From contig QJNS01000699.1 in assembly GCA_004154925.1 (NCBI GenBank), positions 62,001 to 126,000 on the forward strand: a stretch of 64,000 nucleotides of DNA, given 5' to 3'. This DNA is from Monosporascus cannonballus (Eukaryota > Ascomycota > Sordariomycetes > Xylariales). The notes under the pieces are model-generated. The model was given only the letters and a program-made list of their open reading frames with translations. It did no database searches and had not been told where the DNA came from. Shown in pieces: positions 47,188 through 60,200 of the stretch (the first letter of the stretch is position 1; each line of letters starts with the position of its first letter). The translations under genes were made by a program, and so were the position numbers.

Positions 47188-48392
47188 GATGTTTGGGCTT
47201 CTATTTATTAGGACGCGGAGTTGTTGATCGGGATGGCGAGGATGATGACGATGACGATGTGCGTATGTGCCGGCGGGGTATCGCGTATTCTATCGTGAGG
47301 TCTGGTCTCCAAAGCACGTTCTCTAGGGAAATGTCGGGCGATGCAGTAAAGAATAATCGGTATCCGCTTGGAAAAACGAGAAAAGAAAAAAAAAGAAAAG
47401 AAGAGAGAGCAAATGGCCAAAGGTTGATGGGATCGCAGGCAGTTACGTCAAAGGGTCTTCGAGAAGTATGAACCAATTGTCTATCGTAGTTGGGTCGAGA
47501 TGGATGTAAGTTAGGGGTCGGCTTAGGCGGGGGGTTCCCGATCTAGGCAAAGGCGAGGACGAGGGGGGAGAGGGACCGGTCGCGTGGTCACCCGAAATAC
47601 AATTCTTCCTTTGGTTTAGGGATATTAATTATACTTCGTGCCTTGCTTGGATCAGAACAGGGTTGCTCTTGTGGTGGTTGTTTGTCGTCGTCGTTAAAAA
47701 GGGAAAAATATCAACCACGAAATTGCAGATATTGGGAAGATAGACAATTGAGCAGATATCGACGAAAGGATATGATTGACTGACTACACAGGGCAGACTT
47801 GTTATTATGATAACCGGTAATGCTGCCTTTTGGGGGGGGGAGGGGGGGGACTTGGCTGACCCGGCTTTGAATTGCAGCCGGGTTTTGTTTTGTTTTTTTC
47901 TGGGTTACGAGTCTAGGTACCTCAGGGAGGGTGATGATACAAAGTCCGTCTGTCAGTCACTCATAAGCGGGCCGATGGGCTCGTAGTGGGCTGGCAGGCA
48001 GGCGATGTCTTTTGTGCAGTGTTCCCCCTATTGCTCCCTAAGCCTTTCACACGAGGTTGGGCACCCTTCATTCAGCCTTAGGTACCCGTAACCCTGACCC
48101 GGTCTGCGACATCCTTGTTATTAATTGACCGTCAAGCCACGTTAAAACTGCGTAAAGTGCATGCATGCTATGACACCAGCGGAACCGCCCCNNNNNNNNN
48201 NCCCCCCCACCCCCCCCCCCCCCCCCCCCCCCGCACCCCCCCCCCCCCCCCCCCCAAACAAAAGAACCTCATCCCATCCGAAACCGCCTCGTGAAAATCG
48301 TACAGCTAGCTAGCTACCTTCCAGTCCTGAAACCTGCAGGACTCTCCACCGTGCGTCGGGCGAGGTGTAAACCAGTTAAGCACGATAACTGA
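47188..48392. other. PP2A promoter and EXO84 3' flank, with assembly gap
   Basis: About 1.2 kb. The part next to PP2A is rich in A/G runs (47370-47410). G runs lie at 47831-47850. A gap of ten N (48192-48201) sits in a long poly-C tract. No gene recognised. Confidence 0.6.
48190..48255. other. Poly-C tract containing a 10-N assembly gap
   Basis: Ten N at 48192-48201 followed by more than 50 almost pure C. Either a true homopolymer that broke the assembly or an artefact of read ends. Confidence 0.9.
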
Positions 48393-50536
48393 TTACGCAG
48401 CGTGCTGTGTCAACCCAAGTCCGACAGGCCCGTCGGCCGCCGGCCTGGGCTGCACGTCCCTGCCCACGAGGTCCCTGAAATCCAGCTGAACCTCCTCGAG
48501 CATCTTCGCGTGCAGCCTCGCCCTCTGCATGCACGTCTGCCACGCCTCCCCGCCCTTTTCCACGCTGCTGAGCTGCCGGGCGAGGATCGCGTTGAACGCG
48601 TCCACCTCCTCCTTGGCCCACTTGACACACGCGCTCATCATCGGCTGCGGGAAGCAGCTCTGGAAACAGCTGACCGTGTTCCTGATGATGCTGAAGTAGA
48701 CGAAGGAGAGCTGCCAGATGTAGGCGTGCAGGTCGCCTTGGAAGATGCATTGCCTGAATTACGTCAGTCAGCACTCGTACCATGCCCGCTAACGCTCCGT
48801 AACACGTACCTGGAGCGTTTTTGAATCAGGTCGCCCCTGGCCTCGAGATACGCCTCTCTCGCACGGTCCTCGAATCCCAGCCGGGTGAGCCGGCCGACGT
48901 TGCGTTTCGTCTTCGACTGCTCGCTGTGTGTCTCGATGAGCTCTCTCAGGATTAGTCCGGCTAACCTAGTACTCCTTTCCTCGACCTTAAAGTTGATAAA
49001 ATCTTGGGCGATGACGTTGTTCTTCAGGCCACGAGCAAGGCTTTCCAGGCTCTCCACTCGATCGACCGCTAGATCAAACTGCTGAAGAGCGATGTCTATA
49101 TCGAGCTCATCCATCTGCCCCTCGACCCAGCGTAGGTTCTGCTGCTTGCCGTCCACTTCGATTAGCATGTCCTTGATGTCGGACAAGGTCTCGAGCAGCT
49201 CCGTCTTTTGTAGCAGGCCGGGATCGCGCGACGCAAAGTAGTTGATCGTCTCCTTGGCCTTGTTGTTCGCTTCCATTTCGGACTGCAGGCTTTTGCGTAG
49301 CTCCTCGACGGCCTTTCGGATGTTGAGCATCAGGGTCGTTTTCACGGGATCTTCGGTTTTCTCCGTCCGATAGATGAAAGACTCCTGCCCGACCCCTCGG
49401 ACCATGATGGCATCCGTGAGCTTGAGCTTGTTCCGACCACCAGACGATTCGTTCGTCCCCGTCATGTCGGTGACCTCGATGTCCAACAAGGGCCAGCAGC
49501 GATCGGCGACCAGCTTCGTCATGGGCCCCCGCACGTTTTCCGGCGCGTCGACCTTCCGCTTCTTGCGCGACGCGACGAGTAGATGGTCGTTCAGGAGGAA
49601 CACATGCATCGAGCGTCTCGGCTTGTAAGTCGCATTATCTAGCTCGATCCAGGCGCCGGCGTTTTGAACGACATGGCGACCCATGGAATTAGGCAGGAAC
49701 TTTTGTGATCCCTCGACGTTCTTGTAGAGTGCCTGCATCTGGGAGTTCCACAGGGCCGTCCGGTCAGCAACAGAGCTTCGCTTGTCCCTCTTGCTCAAGC
49801 CCGTAGAGAATGTCCCGTTGACGGAAGCATCGCTGTTGTTGCTCGACGCGTTTCTGAGCGCAGTGGTGTTCGCCTTCAGCTCCTCGAACACGTTCCGCAG
49901 CGAGCGCATCTCGGCTTTAAGCTTCTCGGCCTCTTTGCTGATCTTGATGAACTGCGTCCGGTTCTGGTAGACGCTCTGCTGCAAGTCGGCGGAGGCCTTG
50001 GCTCTGGCTTTCCGCAACTCGTTTTCGTAGTTCCGGATCCCCTCTTCGTCGGCCTCGCTTAGAATGCTTGCGACATATTGATCAACGACGAGTTTCGGGT
50101 TCGCGAGGGCGTCTTTGTCGAAAGCCGGCGCCGCACCGGCTCCTCCTCCGCCCGCCGGCCGCTCTCGCGACGGGGGCGGCCGCTGCTGGCGGGACTCGCC
50201 AAACCTGGAGGCATCGAAGCGGGGAACGGGCGGGGCGGTCGCGTCGGAGCTCCCGGCGGGCAGATTGTTGAAGCGCGTGGAATATCGGCGCTTGACGAGA
50301 TCGCCGGGCTTCCCCCCGGCCGAAGGGGGCGGGCGGGGGCGCGGACGGGGTGGGGGTTGAGGTGGAGGTGGTTGCGCCGGCGGGGGAACTCCTGCCGAGG
50401 GTCTGGCTCCAATACTCCTCGGGACGGGCACATCTTCGTTGGGGATAGGTTCTGAGATCTGCCTGGGAGCGCTTATGACGGGTCGGGTCTTTCGCTTAGA
50501 GCTGCGGAGCGAGATCTTATGCTTCTCCTCAGACAT
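48393..50536 (-). CDS. exo84: Exocyst complex component EXO84
   Basis: Subunit of the octameric exocyst that tethers secretory vesicles to the plasma membrane at growing hyphal tips. Minus-strand exons are 48810-50536 and 48393-48753 (695 aa), with a 56-bp intron (GTACGT, branch CTGAC, TTCAG). It is in phase and joins LIQKRSR to QCIFQGDLHAYIWQLSFVYF. The N-terminus MSEEKHKISLRS is conserved; residues 45-75 are a proline-rich run, followed by LVKRRYSTRFNNLP. A coiled-coil-like region spans about 150-235, a PH domain about 285-410, and the helical Exo84 C-terminal bundle follows. PMMSACVKWAKEEVDAFNAI in the second exon is a strong family match. Divergent from TOM20, with about 950 bp between starts. 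Confidence 0.96.
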
Positions 50537-51482
50537 CTCGGGCGATCAGGGCCGGCTGGCTGGGGTAACTGGGGAATTGGTTCCGACTCTAGGCGCGCAA
50601 GTAGAAGCGCAAAAGGGCTGACATTCGAAAGGAATTCGCGGGAACTGATCAACTATATTACGCAGGAGTTGGTCAATTTAGAACGGCGAGGGTACGGCAG
50701 CCTAATTGACGGGAGAGTAGGCCCCTGGGCTTATGCCAGTAAGAGGATTCGGCTTGAACAAGTAGAGAATCCACCGGCGACTTGAGGCTGGTGAGGTTTT
50801 GATTGAATAGGGAGGGGAGCATTGACCACACGAAGACTGTCTCTGGCTGCCAGCTTCTTGGTGAAATGTGAAATGCAGCCGCTGGAATAAGACGTTACCG
50901 GGTTCCTGTAAGTACGTACCTATTATGCAAGTACCTAGGTTGCCGAAGGACGGGAGTCGGGCACTCGGTGTCGGAACCATTCGATGGCCGGCGGAAAGGG
51001 TGGAGCCCTCAAACTTACCTACCTGCATACCTACCTAGTATGCCGCTATCGAGGCGCAGGTAAAGTACATTAGCCCCCTCGGCTTGCCGCTTGGGTACCT
51101 ACAGGAAAGTATCGCCGTATCGGTGACAATCGAATGGAGGGCTCCGATAAAAAAAAAGTATGGCTGGCTGGCTGGGATGGATGGATTTGGATTGATGGAT
51201 GGATGGATGGATGGGTGCTGGGGGGGGCGCCAATAATAATAAGCTCTTCTACTTGGTTCTTGAGAAAGAAGCGCTTCAACACTCTCCCGCAAAACCGCCC
51301 TGCCCTGCCCCTGCCCTTGCCCTCGTGTGGTCTCTAACTTGGATCGATCTACTGGCGCTGCTTGTTCTGTATCATACGCGAATTGGCAACATTATAATCT
51401 TTTTCGAATATCCGAAAATCTTTTCCCACTTGCCTACCAGGTACCTCCCACCTCCGTTCACCTTTCGATCCGAACTTCCACA
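50537..51482. promoter_or_regulatory. Shared divergent promoter region of EXO84 and TOM20
   Basis: The 946-bp space between two divergent starts must hold both promoters. It contains (CCTA)-type repeats at about 51000-51040 and a GGAT repeat at 51176-51215. No individual factor site can be assigned. Confidence 0.5.
51162..51215. repeat. (GGCT)n and (GGAT)n tetranucleotide repeat
   Basis: GGCTGGCTGGCTGGGATGGAT followed by imperfect GGAT units within the divergent promoter. Confidence 0.85.
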
Positions 51483-52484
51483 ATGGTACAGACCAGCACG
51501 GTAGCGACGATATCAGCCGCAACCATAGCCACCGGCCTCCTCGGTACGTCAGCCGCCTACCTACCCTTCGCATCGCAAGACCTCTCTGCCCAGGCTACGT
51601 GCCTACATGCCTACCTACTCGGTTGCGTCCCAGTCCCTGTTCCATTGCACACGCCCGCCCGCATCCGCACGTCATGCCCATCCCACGCCAGCTTAGTCCG
51701 AGTAACCTCCGCGCCACACGTGTTGCTGTCGTATTGGCTCCCCCCCGGGAAGCTGACATGAGCCGCCCGACGAATCGGCGCGTGGATAGCCTACATAGTC
51801 TACTTCGACTACAACCGGCGCAAGAATGCCGACTTCCGGCGCTCGCTGCGGCGGGAGGAGCGCCGGCAGGCCCGCGTCGAGAAGGAGATGACCGCCGCCC
51901 AGATCCAGGGGAGGAAGAAGCAGATCCACGCCGCCGTCGACAGCGCCCTCGAGGAGGGCTTCCCCACCGGCGTCAACGAGAAGGAGCAGTTCTTCATGGA
52001 CCACGTCCAGCAGGGCGAGGGCCTGGCCCAAGATCGTGAGTTCTCCTCCCACGTCCCCGCCTCCCGTAGTAGTGGTGGCGCTAGTAGGAGCGGCCGGAAT
52101 ATGGGAGAGGCGGCGGCGGGAGATTAAAGCATCGGGTTGGCTGACCGGAATGGATTGCGACTCGCAGCGTCGAGGACGGTAGACGCCGCCCTCATGTTCT
52201 ACAAGGCACTTAAGGTGTACCCGATTCCCAAAGACCTGGTCGAGATCTACGACAAGACCGTGGACAAGGTAAGGAGACGATGCCGCCCAAACTAACCAGG
52301 GACGACAGGCCGAGCAGAACGGTGTGAGTCGGACGAGAGTAGAGTATCCGCTGACCTCCCGCTCCCCCAGCGCGTAATTGACGTTATGGCCGAGATGATC
52401 GCCTACGACAAGGACCTCCGAATCGACGACCTCATGCCGCGAGGATTCAGCGCCGCCGACCTGCCTCATCCGGGCCTGGACTAG
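51483..52484 (+). CDS. tom20: Mitochondrial import receptor subunit TOM20
   Basis: Outer-membrane receptor of the TOM complex that binds presequences of proteins entering mitochondria. Exons 51483-51543, 51790-52035, 52168-52268 and 52371-52484 give 173 aa; introns of 246, 132 and 102 bp each contain a GCTGAC branch point, and all phases close. An N-terminal anchor (about 5-25) runs into [18 protein letters not shown], the family start, followed by the basic RREERRQAR stretch. The cytosolic receptor domain includes [23 protein letters not shown] (TPR-like helix) and EIYDKTV. The C-terminus is acidic. Convergent with TYW1 and divergent from EXO84. Confidence 0.94.
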
Positions 52485-52976
52485 GGCTGGCCGACGAACG
52501 AGACGGACCGGCCTTGCCGCAGTAGCGAGCAAGCTTAAGACACCACACTCCCTCCCCTCTCCGGCAGAATACTCTTCGCACAAGACCCTTCGAGAACCGG
52601 CGCATCAGCCAGCTCTCATCTCCGACAAAGAGATCGGCGGCCCGCGAAAGCTTCCTGGTTATCGGTTGGCCAGGTCAATTGTTTAGGACCATCATGACAA
52701 AATAAAAAGGTGTATGATATAATACGGGACCGCGGTTTATGTTTTTTGACCGCCCCGTCCCCTTTGTGTATCCATAGATTAGGGGCTGGTAAAACTTGTA
52801 CATTTTATGATGACGCCCCGTGCGGGGCGATATAGATGAACGATGGATCACGATTCCTTTTGCCAAAGCTCGGCCCCAGGCCCCAGATCCTTTGAAACCT
52901 CACCCGTATCGCCCGGGAGAGCAGCCCGGCGCACATCTCATGTAGTATACATACATACACCCCCTCGCACCATCGC
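52485..52976. other. Intergenic region between convergent TOM20 and TYW1
   Basis: About 490 bp with the two 3' ends; AT-rich in the middle (52680-52860). No gene seen; a 63-codon minus frame there has no support. Confidence 0.6.
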
Positions 52977-55372
52977 CTAAGCCTCGATCTTCCTCCCCTT
53001 GCGATCGACCCGCTCGTCGCGCGGGTCGAACCCGCCGTTGCCCCAGGTGGCCCACTCGGGCGTCGCCTCGCCCATGTACTCCTCGGGGGTCCACTCGCCG
53101 TCGGGCCCGCGCTCCTCGAGCAGCTCGAAGAAGCGGTCGTAGTCGATGCGCGTGTGCCAGCGGCCCTCGACGCGGAAGCGCTCGCTGGCCAGCAGCACGC
53201 AGCAGCTGTGGGCGTGCTCGGCCGCGATGCCGTACCCGAGCCCGCGCTCCCGCAGCCTGCGGTCGAGCGCCTCGACGAAGGCCGTCACCTCGGCGTAGAA
53301 GGGCACGTTGGCCATGCTGAGGCCGCCGCCGTCCTTGCCGCCCGAGGAGGACGTGCCGCAGTACGTGACGCCCTTGACCTCCACGAAGCACGGCAGCCCG
53401 CGCTCCACGAGGTCCGCGTAGCCCTCGACCTCGTCCTCGACGTTGAAGCCCTTGACGAGGGTGAGGCGGAAGACGGTGCGCTGGCGGAAGCGGCGCTCGC
53501 GCAGGATGTCGAGGCAGCGCAGGAAGCGCTCCCAGAAGTCGCGGTGCAGCGGGCGGTCGATGCGCCGCAGGCTCTCGCGGTTGCTCGCGTCGATGGACAC
53601 GTAGAGCTGCGTCACGGCCTTGAGCGCCGCCAGCTGGTCCGGGTGCTGCGCGTTGCACACGAGGAAGCTCGAGATGCGCTCGCCGTGCAGCAGCGCCAGG
53701 AACTCGTTGATGTGCGGGTAGAAGATGGGCTCGCCCACGAGGCTCAGCGCGCAGTGCCGGATCCGCATCGCCTCGGCGAACCGCTCCGCCCGCACCCCGG
53801 GGACGCCCCGCATCATCTTGATCTTCTGGTAGTGGCCCGCCTTGACACCGTCGAAGATCAGATCCGGCGGGTCCACCACCCAGCGCCACGTCGTGCCCAC
53901 GGGGTTCGTCCCGTGTCTCCAGCAGAAGACGCATTTGTTGGAGCACGAGAGAGACGGCGTCGTCTCCATGCACTGGTGCGAGTTGATACCGTAGAAGGAG
54001 AATTTGTAGCAGCTCCCGCGCCCGCGCAGGGCCGATTTTGTCCACCGGCATATCTTAACGCCAGAATGGGACCCCACAATCGAATAGCCCTGTTTGGTGA
54101 GGGCAGCATATGTTGGAGAGCTCTTGGGTACCATCTCCTTGACCGTCTGGGGAGGCTTCTTTGAGGTTTTGCTGTACGTTGTGAAGTCGACGGCAATAGG
54201 TGCACGGCCAGTTGTGTCATTCGCGTCTGCTCGAGACGACTTCATAATTCTTCCTAGGTCTTCCACGTCGTCGATATCCCTCGTACTCTTCTTGAAATTC
54301 TTGGGCTTCACTGGCTCGTCGACGACCACATCCCCCTCATCATCTTCGCCGGATACGTATTCATCATCGCTCTCGACAGCATCGCCACTCCCCGGTACTC
54401 CATCCCCAAGGCACCCGGTCTTGGCTATCTGCCTCACTACTTCCGTCACGCCTCCCGTCCATTCAGCCAGTCTTTCTTTTAAATCGCCCTTTGGATCACC
54501 CATACCCAGAGGGTAGGCTCTCTTTCGACCGGTGAGCTTGGCCATCCACTTATCGACCTCCTTAGCCTGGAAGCAGAAACCCTCTTCCTCGGTTGGCCAT
54601 CCTTCTTGATCCCCAAGCCCAAACACAGAGTAACCTAGTAAGCCTGCCAGGGACGCTTTGTCGATTCTGAAATCATTATGCGTCTCTTTCAAATGCTCGA
54701 GCAAATTGTCGTTCATGGTATCAATATTATAGCTGGGGAGGAGGATAAGATAGAAGTAATCAACCGGTTGGCTGGCTTCTGCCGACTTGGGCGGACTGAT
54801 AAAGAATTCATCGTAGTCTATCTGGGTCAAGTCCAGCAGTTGAGGCTTCAGAAAAACCCGGTCCGACTCAGAGGTTTGATCTAATAAGGAAGCCTCCAAA
54901 GTTGCGGCAAACTGCTTCGCAGTTCGTTCAGTGCTTCCTGTTAAAGAGGAGAAGAAGACGAGAATCTGCACCCGCCGCTGGGGAGCGAGATGCACGGCGG
55001 ATTTAGGGCCATTTGCCTTCCGCAGTTCGCCTTTGATGCGCCGCGGTCCACTCGACGATTCCTTGGTAGTCGAGAGGGAGATCTTCTCTTCGGCCACGAG
55101 CTCAACCGGCAAGCTCTTCCCAGACTCGAGCTTTGGCGAACCCGCGCTCTTTTCCTGTCTCTGGCTCAGTTGTAGATAAAGCCAGACCGCAAAGAGAACA
55201 GCTGTTGTTGCGCCAAGAACTGAGGCTCGGTGAAGATGCCATAACTCAAGAAAGCCTGACAGTTAAAAAAAAACCGAAGTTTCAGCGCGTGTAAAGAGTG
55301 TTTAAGAGAGGACAACCTACCAGTCAAGCCCCTGCTACCATCGGCAACAGACCCCCAGAATGTGGCCGACAT
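52977..55372 (-). CDS. TYW1: tRNA 4-demethylwyosine synthase TYW1
   Basis: Radical-SAM enzyme that condenses N1-methylguanosine-37 of tRNA-Phe with pyruvate to form 4-demethylwyosine in wybutosine synthesis. Minus-strand exons are 55321-55372 and 52977-55255 (776 aa), with a 65-bp intron in phase. An N-terminal hydrophobic segment (about 29-44) suggests an ER-type anchor, as in yeast. Flavodoxin domain about 110-295, beginning QILVFFSSLTGSTERTAKQF (FMN-binding loop). An acidic linker precedes the radical-SAM domain with C455-X3-C459-X2-C462 (CSNKCVFCWRHGTNPVG) for the 4Fe-4S cluster. The C-terminus ends GEATPEWATWGNGGFDP. Very GC-rich in the 3' half, which creates long spurious frames on both strands. 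Convergent with TOM20. Confidence 0.96.
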
Positions 55373-56090
55373 GTTTCCTTTTCAACTGAAATTCTTTAAG
55401 ATTGGTCATGTTTCCGGGGGGGCAAAATTATTCGATGGAGGGGCATTCATTTACCATTACAGATTGATAAAGCGTTCTGCTACGTGATGAATTATAGCGG
55501 GATTATTCATATAAGCGGCATTAGCCGTTGGACCGTATCTTTACTCAGGCATCACCCGTATAAACACCTTAAACCAAATGCAACAAATGATGGGAACGGT
55601 GACGATGGCAAACATGGCGACACATCTAGCAGGAAGCCAAACACAGCAACATGGATAATAAGCATTGTATTCGTAAGAAACTGAGATAGCGAACCGAATT
55701 AACTAGAGCCCCTGCGAGGAACCCCGTCTACACCGAGTGTGACAGGCCAGATAGTAGGATAGCCTCGCTGACCCCCTTCGACTTGTAATAGCCCAGCCAA
55801 TAAAATAAAATAAAAATAAGATTGAATAAAATCAAATAAAGCCAATCCCTGCTTGTTCGTGGCTAGAGGGAAGGCTGAAGTGGTTGTGATCCAAGCAAAA
55901 CTGATCTAAGTAAGTCGATGTGACTTGCTGACATTTGGAATGGAAGGGTTATTCACGAGATGCTACGTCTTATTATCATCCCAAACCCGACGTGTACAAA
56001 GTTCGTCCTCATCCAACTCAACGCCGGCCCTCCGCAAACAGGCCCTTGATCTCGTAGTATGCATCGTGGTTCAGGGCCGATTCGTCATGA

Positions 56091-56330
56091 TTATTTCAAG
56101 CGAACCGTAGCAAGATATCGCGAATCTCCGGTGCATGTCACGCATGTCGTCCCAGTATTCCCTGGCTGATACATCATATCCACCAGCCGCATAATCTGCG
56201 CGATCCGCCCACACTCTTCCCAAAGGACTAGTTTCTTCAGGGACACGAGCAGTCTCTTCTCGAGTTCGGTATCCCTCGTGTCAGTCTGGACCCCACCAAC
56301 GCAAATAGCTCCACAGAGCATGATTCGAGG
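56091..56330 (-). pseudogene. Possible relic of a fungal transcription-factor C-terminus
   Basis: A minus-strand frame reads IMLCGAICVGGVQTDTRDTE and later LVLWEECGRIAQIMRLVDMM. Its rhythm resembles the C-terminal helices of the fungal-specific transcription factor domain. No upstream frame or zinc cluster is found. Weak evidence; it may be chance. Confidence 0.22.
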
Positions 56331-56604
56331 CTGAAGCTTCTGATCGCAGTGTGCTGGTGAATATACGGCACGGTATTTTCTGTAGCAAACGAAGCCATCC
56401 TCGGTGTCCTGTGATTGTTGCTATTGGTCGGAGGCATAACGCGTTAGGGGAGCGACTTCCGAGATAGATGGCAAATGGTGCGGCAGAGGACTGGGGGGCC
56501 AAGACGGGTTTATGTTTCCCAAGTCGCGCGTGGCACTAGACGTGGTAAGGATATCGTCGGTTGGTATGTCTCAGTTCCGTCGTTCTCTTGCGCGGTGTGA
56601 GAGG

Positions 56605-56644
56605 GGGGGGGGGGGGGCGTAACGCCCAGTCGGGGACGGCCCCC

Positions 56645-56708
<64 letters not shown>
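56605..56708. repeat. Poly-G then poly-C homopolymers
   Basis: About 15 G at 56606-56620 and more than 55 C at 56651-56708, separated by about 30 bp of mixed sequence. The same pattern is seen at the poly-C gap near 48200. Confidence 0.9.
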
Positions 56709-56709
<1 letters not shown>

Positions 56710-57258
56710 ATAAGCCCAGTAGGGGAAGGCCACCGTCCCGTATTCGCTTGCTGCCTGGCTGTAAGTATTGAGGCTGTATACGTTCTACCGACCTACCTAC
56801 CTACCTAATGTCACTCGCACAACGACCTAAAGTCGCAGACTCCCCATTATACAGGTAAGGGGAGCCGAGGGCCGACGAAAATGAAGCGAAACCACACATA
56901 CAAACGTAAGCTCACATCCTGGACCTCGAGAACGGCGACCACTCCTTAAACGTCACTTCAAATCACGTAATCGAGAGTAACCCATACATTGACATGCAAA
57001 TAAATATGTACCATGTAGGAGTATGGACAACTAATACATGGTTAACACTCTACACAGGGTAACAATAGCGCAAAGTAAGCATTCTAGGAACGGGGTATCG
57101 GGACGATCTACGGTAGACAACCCCCAAGCCATGATCTCGAAAACGCCGTCCGGACGCGTGTCCTCTTATCTCTCACAGCGCGCAGGCGCGGACCACCATT
57201 CTAAAGTTCCATCACGCCATTCTTCACATAGCATCTTCCTCGAAAATTACTTCCCCCT

Positions 57259-60200
57259 TCAAGACTCGGTCATGAGCTGTTCGCCTTCGTCCAGTAACTC
57301 GGTGACCTTGCGCAGGTTCTGGATGAGGCTCCTGCCGAGGCCGACGAGGAGGAGCTTCTCGGCGTTGGCCGGCAAGCCGAGATAGGTCGGCGGCTCGCGC
57401 TCGGGCAGCTTCTGGACCCAGGCCGTGAACTCTTGTAAGGAGGTACCGCTGGGAACGACGAGACCGCCCGTCTCGTCACCGTCCTTATCCGGGTCACTCT
57501 CGACGAGTTTGTGGCCGATTTCGAAGGCTGCTGGTGTAAGGAACGACTCGACGAGTTGTGTCAGACGCGTGAAGTCGCCCTCGTCGTCGATCTTGCCACC
57601 GTACATCTCGCGCACAAGATAGCGAATCATTTCCCAGGGGATGTTCTGTGGTGCGATGTTCGTGCGGGTTTGCGCGGCGTTTTCGACCCAGACATCGATA
57701 ATGAAGGCGGAGCATTCGTACTATAAAATGTCAGTGGCATGCTAAGAAACGCACGAGAGTGAGGTGACTTACATCGCTATCGTTGAACTCCCAGAAGCCC
57801 TTCCATCCCAAATTAGGTGCGTAACGCAGACGTTCCTGGACCACCGCGTGTAGGAAGGAAAGGAGCAGATACAACCTAGTGCGTTCCACCGGCGGCTTCG
57901 TTGCCCGCGTCGAGAGCGAGGACATGGAATCCTTCATGTTGGCCCTCACACCAGCTGGCTGCTCGTACATGAGGACACGAGAAGCCCGAAGCAGATTGAC
58001 GGGTATCTTGGGACTCGATTCCATAGACAGGAACAATCTGAAGTCAGAATGAGGATTGAGTGACTCCATACGTTTCTCGAGAGACTGAAGCCAGGTTGGC
58101 GCAAGATGGACGTTCTTGACCAGAACCCAGTTTCCGACTTGTGCAGCGTTGCTGATGGCTTTGTCGGCGCTTGCCACGCTCTCATTGGAACCCATGGCAA
58201 TGTTGGTACATCTGACACGCATCCTCTCCACGAGGTTGTCCACCTTGTAACTGGCGTCGAAGCCAGGGCTCGACACAAGTGAGATCGGGCGGGTCGAAGA
58301 GACTTGGCTGACAGTTTCCTTGAGGTCATCGACAACATCAAATAGTTCGGCCCCAAAGACGGACGTGGCAAAGCGCTCAGCTGTGGGTACGAAGCGATCA
58401 AGACGGAAAAGTTTCACAAGGAGTAGCGACAGCAACGCTTGGTCGAAAGGGTCACTATCCGATGCCCACACCTGTGGAACGAAGTTCTCTGCAAGCTCTT
58501 CCGATAAGAACTTGTTCCAGGCATCGGACGGCACCTGGTCTAGCTGGTCTTTGAGGACAGCAAGCCTCTTGGCCCTGGCAAATGCTTCTTCCTTAGCATC
58601 GGTATCTGAAGAAAGGTCCTTGCCTTCGATGCGATCATCGAGGATGGTGTCGATCAGACCCTTGTCCATCTTGTACGGGGAGGCCTGGACAAGCAGCATC
58701 GCGAGTGTGATGCGATCTTTTTGCAAAAGACCTAGGGCGGTTCTCTTGAAGGTCGCCACGAACAAGTCTTTAATGATAATATCCTTTCGGGTGTTAAAGT
58801 TGGTCTCATTCGCCAGGTTTTTGTTGCCGTGGAGGACCGAATGGAAGATGTCGAGGAAATACTGCAACGAGAATTGGTAGAAATGATTGAGGTAGTGCAG
58901 TTGCTCGAGAACAGCAAAGACCGCACTGCAAGATCGAGCAATAACATTGTACTGAAGCGTAATCTCCTCAACCTCGGCCATTACGCCTTCAGTGTTGCTC
59001 ATCTTAGCCGAGATCTCAGCGGCTTCCGTCTTGAGAGTCTCCAATGTTTCAATAACGTGGTCGTCGTCAAGGATGTTGCCGCGGGACTCATTGAGAGCTT
59101 GCAGAAGACGCTTCTCGAGCTGTCGGAGATGGACCTTGAATTCTCCTTGCAACTTGATGAGATTTGACCTCCGCTCATCGACGTCTGGTCTTTCGGACTT
59201 CAGCACCTCGTTAAGGGACTGAGTCTGGAGACTGCTCTGCGTGACAGTGAAGTTGACAAATGTCGTTCGACTACAGATATCCGGCGCGAAAGTTGCCGAC
59301 GGATCGCGCGTGGATAGGTAGAGCTTGAAAGAAGGCGAGAAATCAATCTGTTGCCTGCCTAGTTGGATGAGAACACGACCGCCAGTCTTCTGATACTCCT
59401 TGTTGAGGACGTGGTTGAGAATGGGGTCGAGATGTTCCGCATCCTGGATGAGAATCGGGTTACCGAATCGAAGCGAGCTTTCCAACTGCTTGGTGAAGGA
59501 ATCGTCCAGGAAGCTTGTAACGGTGAGGCGACGATCCTTGCACTCGCGCTGAAGGAACTCGGTAGCTCTGCCAGATGGGTCGATGATGAGTGGGTACCGG
59601 TTGAAGCGCTTGAGAACGATGGCATTCTCCGTGCATAGGTCATCAACTGGCAATGTATTTTCTTGCCAGCTAAGTCGCTCATCGGCGGTCGACAGGTATT
59701 CGGTAACGGGGTTGTGTGGCTTGAATTGGATGCCGGATAGCTCTAGTTGGTGCAGCCAATCTTCCATCATCGACTTCCGGAAAGTTTGATCGTACAAGCC
59801 GCTGTATGCCAAGAAACCCGCAGCAACGAGGACATCACCGACAAGGGTGCCAATCTGGGTCTCGAACGACTTGCTCCCATCCTCCCATCTGGTCCGCTCG
59901 GAAGCAAGACTGTCAAGGAGCCTGACACTTCGGTCGACCTTGAACTGTACGCGAGACATTTCCGCCTTGATGGCCTGCGTCTCGCTGATGAGGGCCGCGT
60001 ATTCTGTTTTGTAAGTCGCGATACTCTGCTCCAGGGTCGTGATGGTATTTTCGACAGCTTTCGCTTCGGCCTTTGTCTGGAGTGCTTGTTCCTCAAGCTG
60101 ATCGACCTCTTCTCTCAGCGGCCCAACGCGGTCCAGGATTTCGGAATAGTTGACCTGAGCCTCCACCCACTGCACCAGGGGACCACATGCTCTGCTGGCG

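Larger units (their letters stand above)
55373..57258. other. Intergenic region between TYW1 and dynein
   Basis: About 1.9 kb with TYW1 promoter sequence on the left and the dynein 3' end on the right. It contains a possible coding relic at 56091-56330 (-), G and C homopolymers at 56605-56708, and CTAC repeats at 56790-56806. No complete gene recognised. Confidence 0.5.

Noticed and set aside
48402..48824. 140-codon + frame opposite EXO84
   Set aside because: Antisense shadow of the GC-rich second EXO84 exon.
53154..54164. 336-codon + frame and 383-codon minus frame over TYW1
   Set aside because: Shadows of the very GC-rich TYW1 3' half; the TYW1 frame carries the radical-SAM cysteines and flavodoxin domain.
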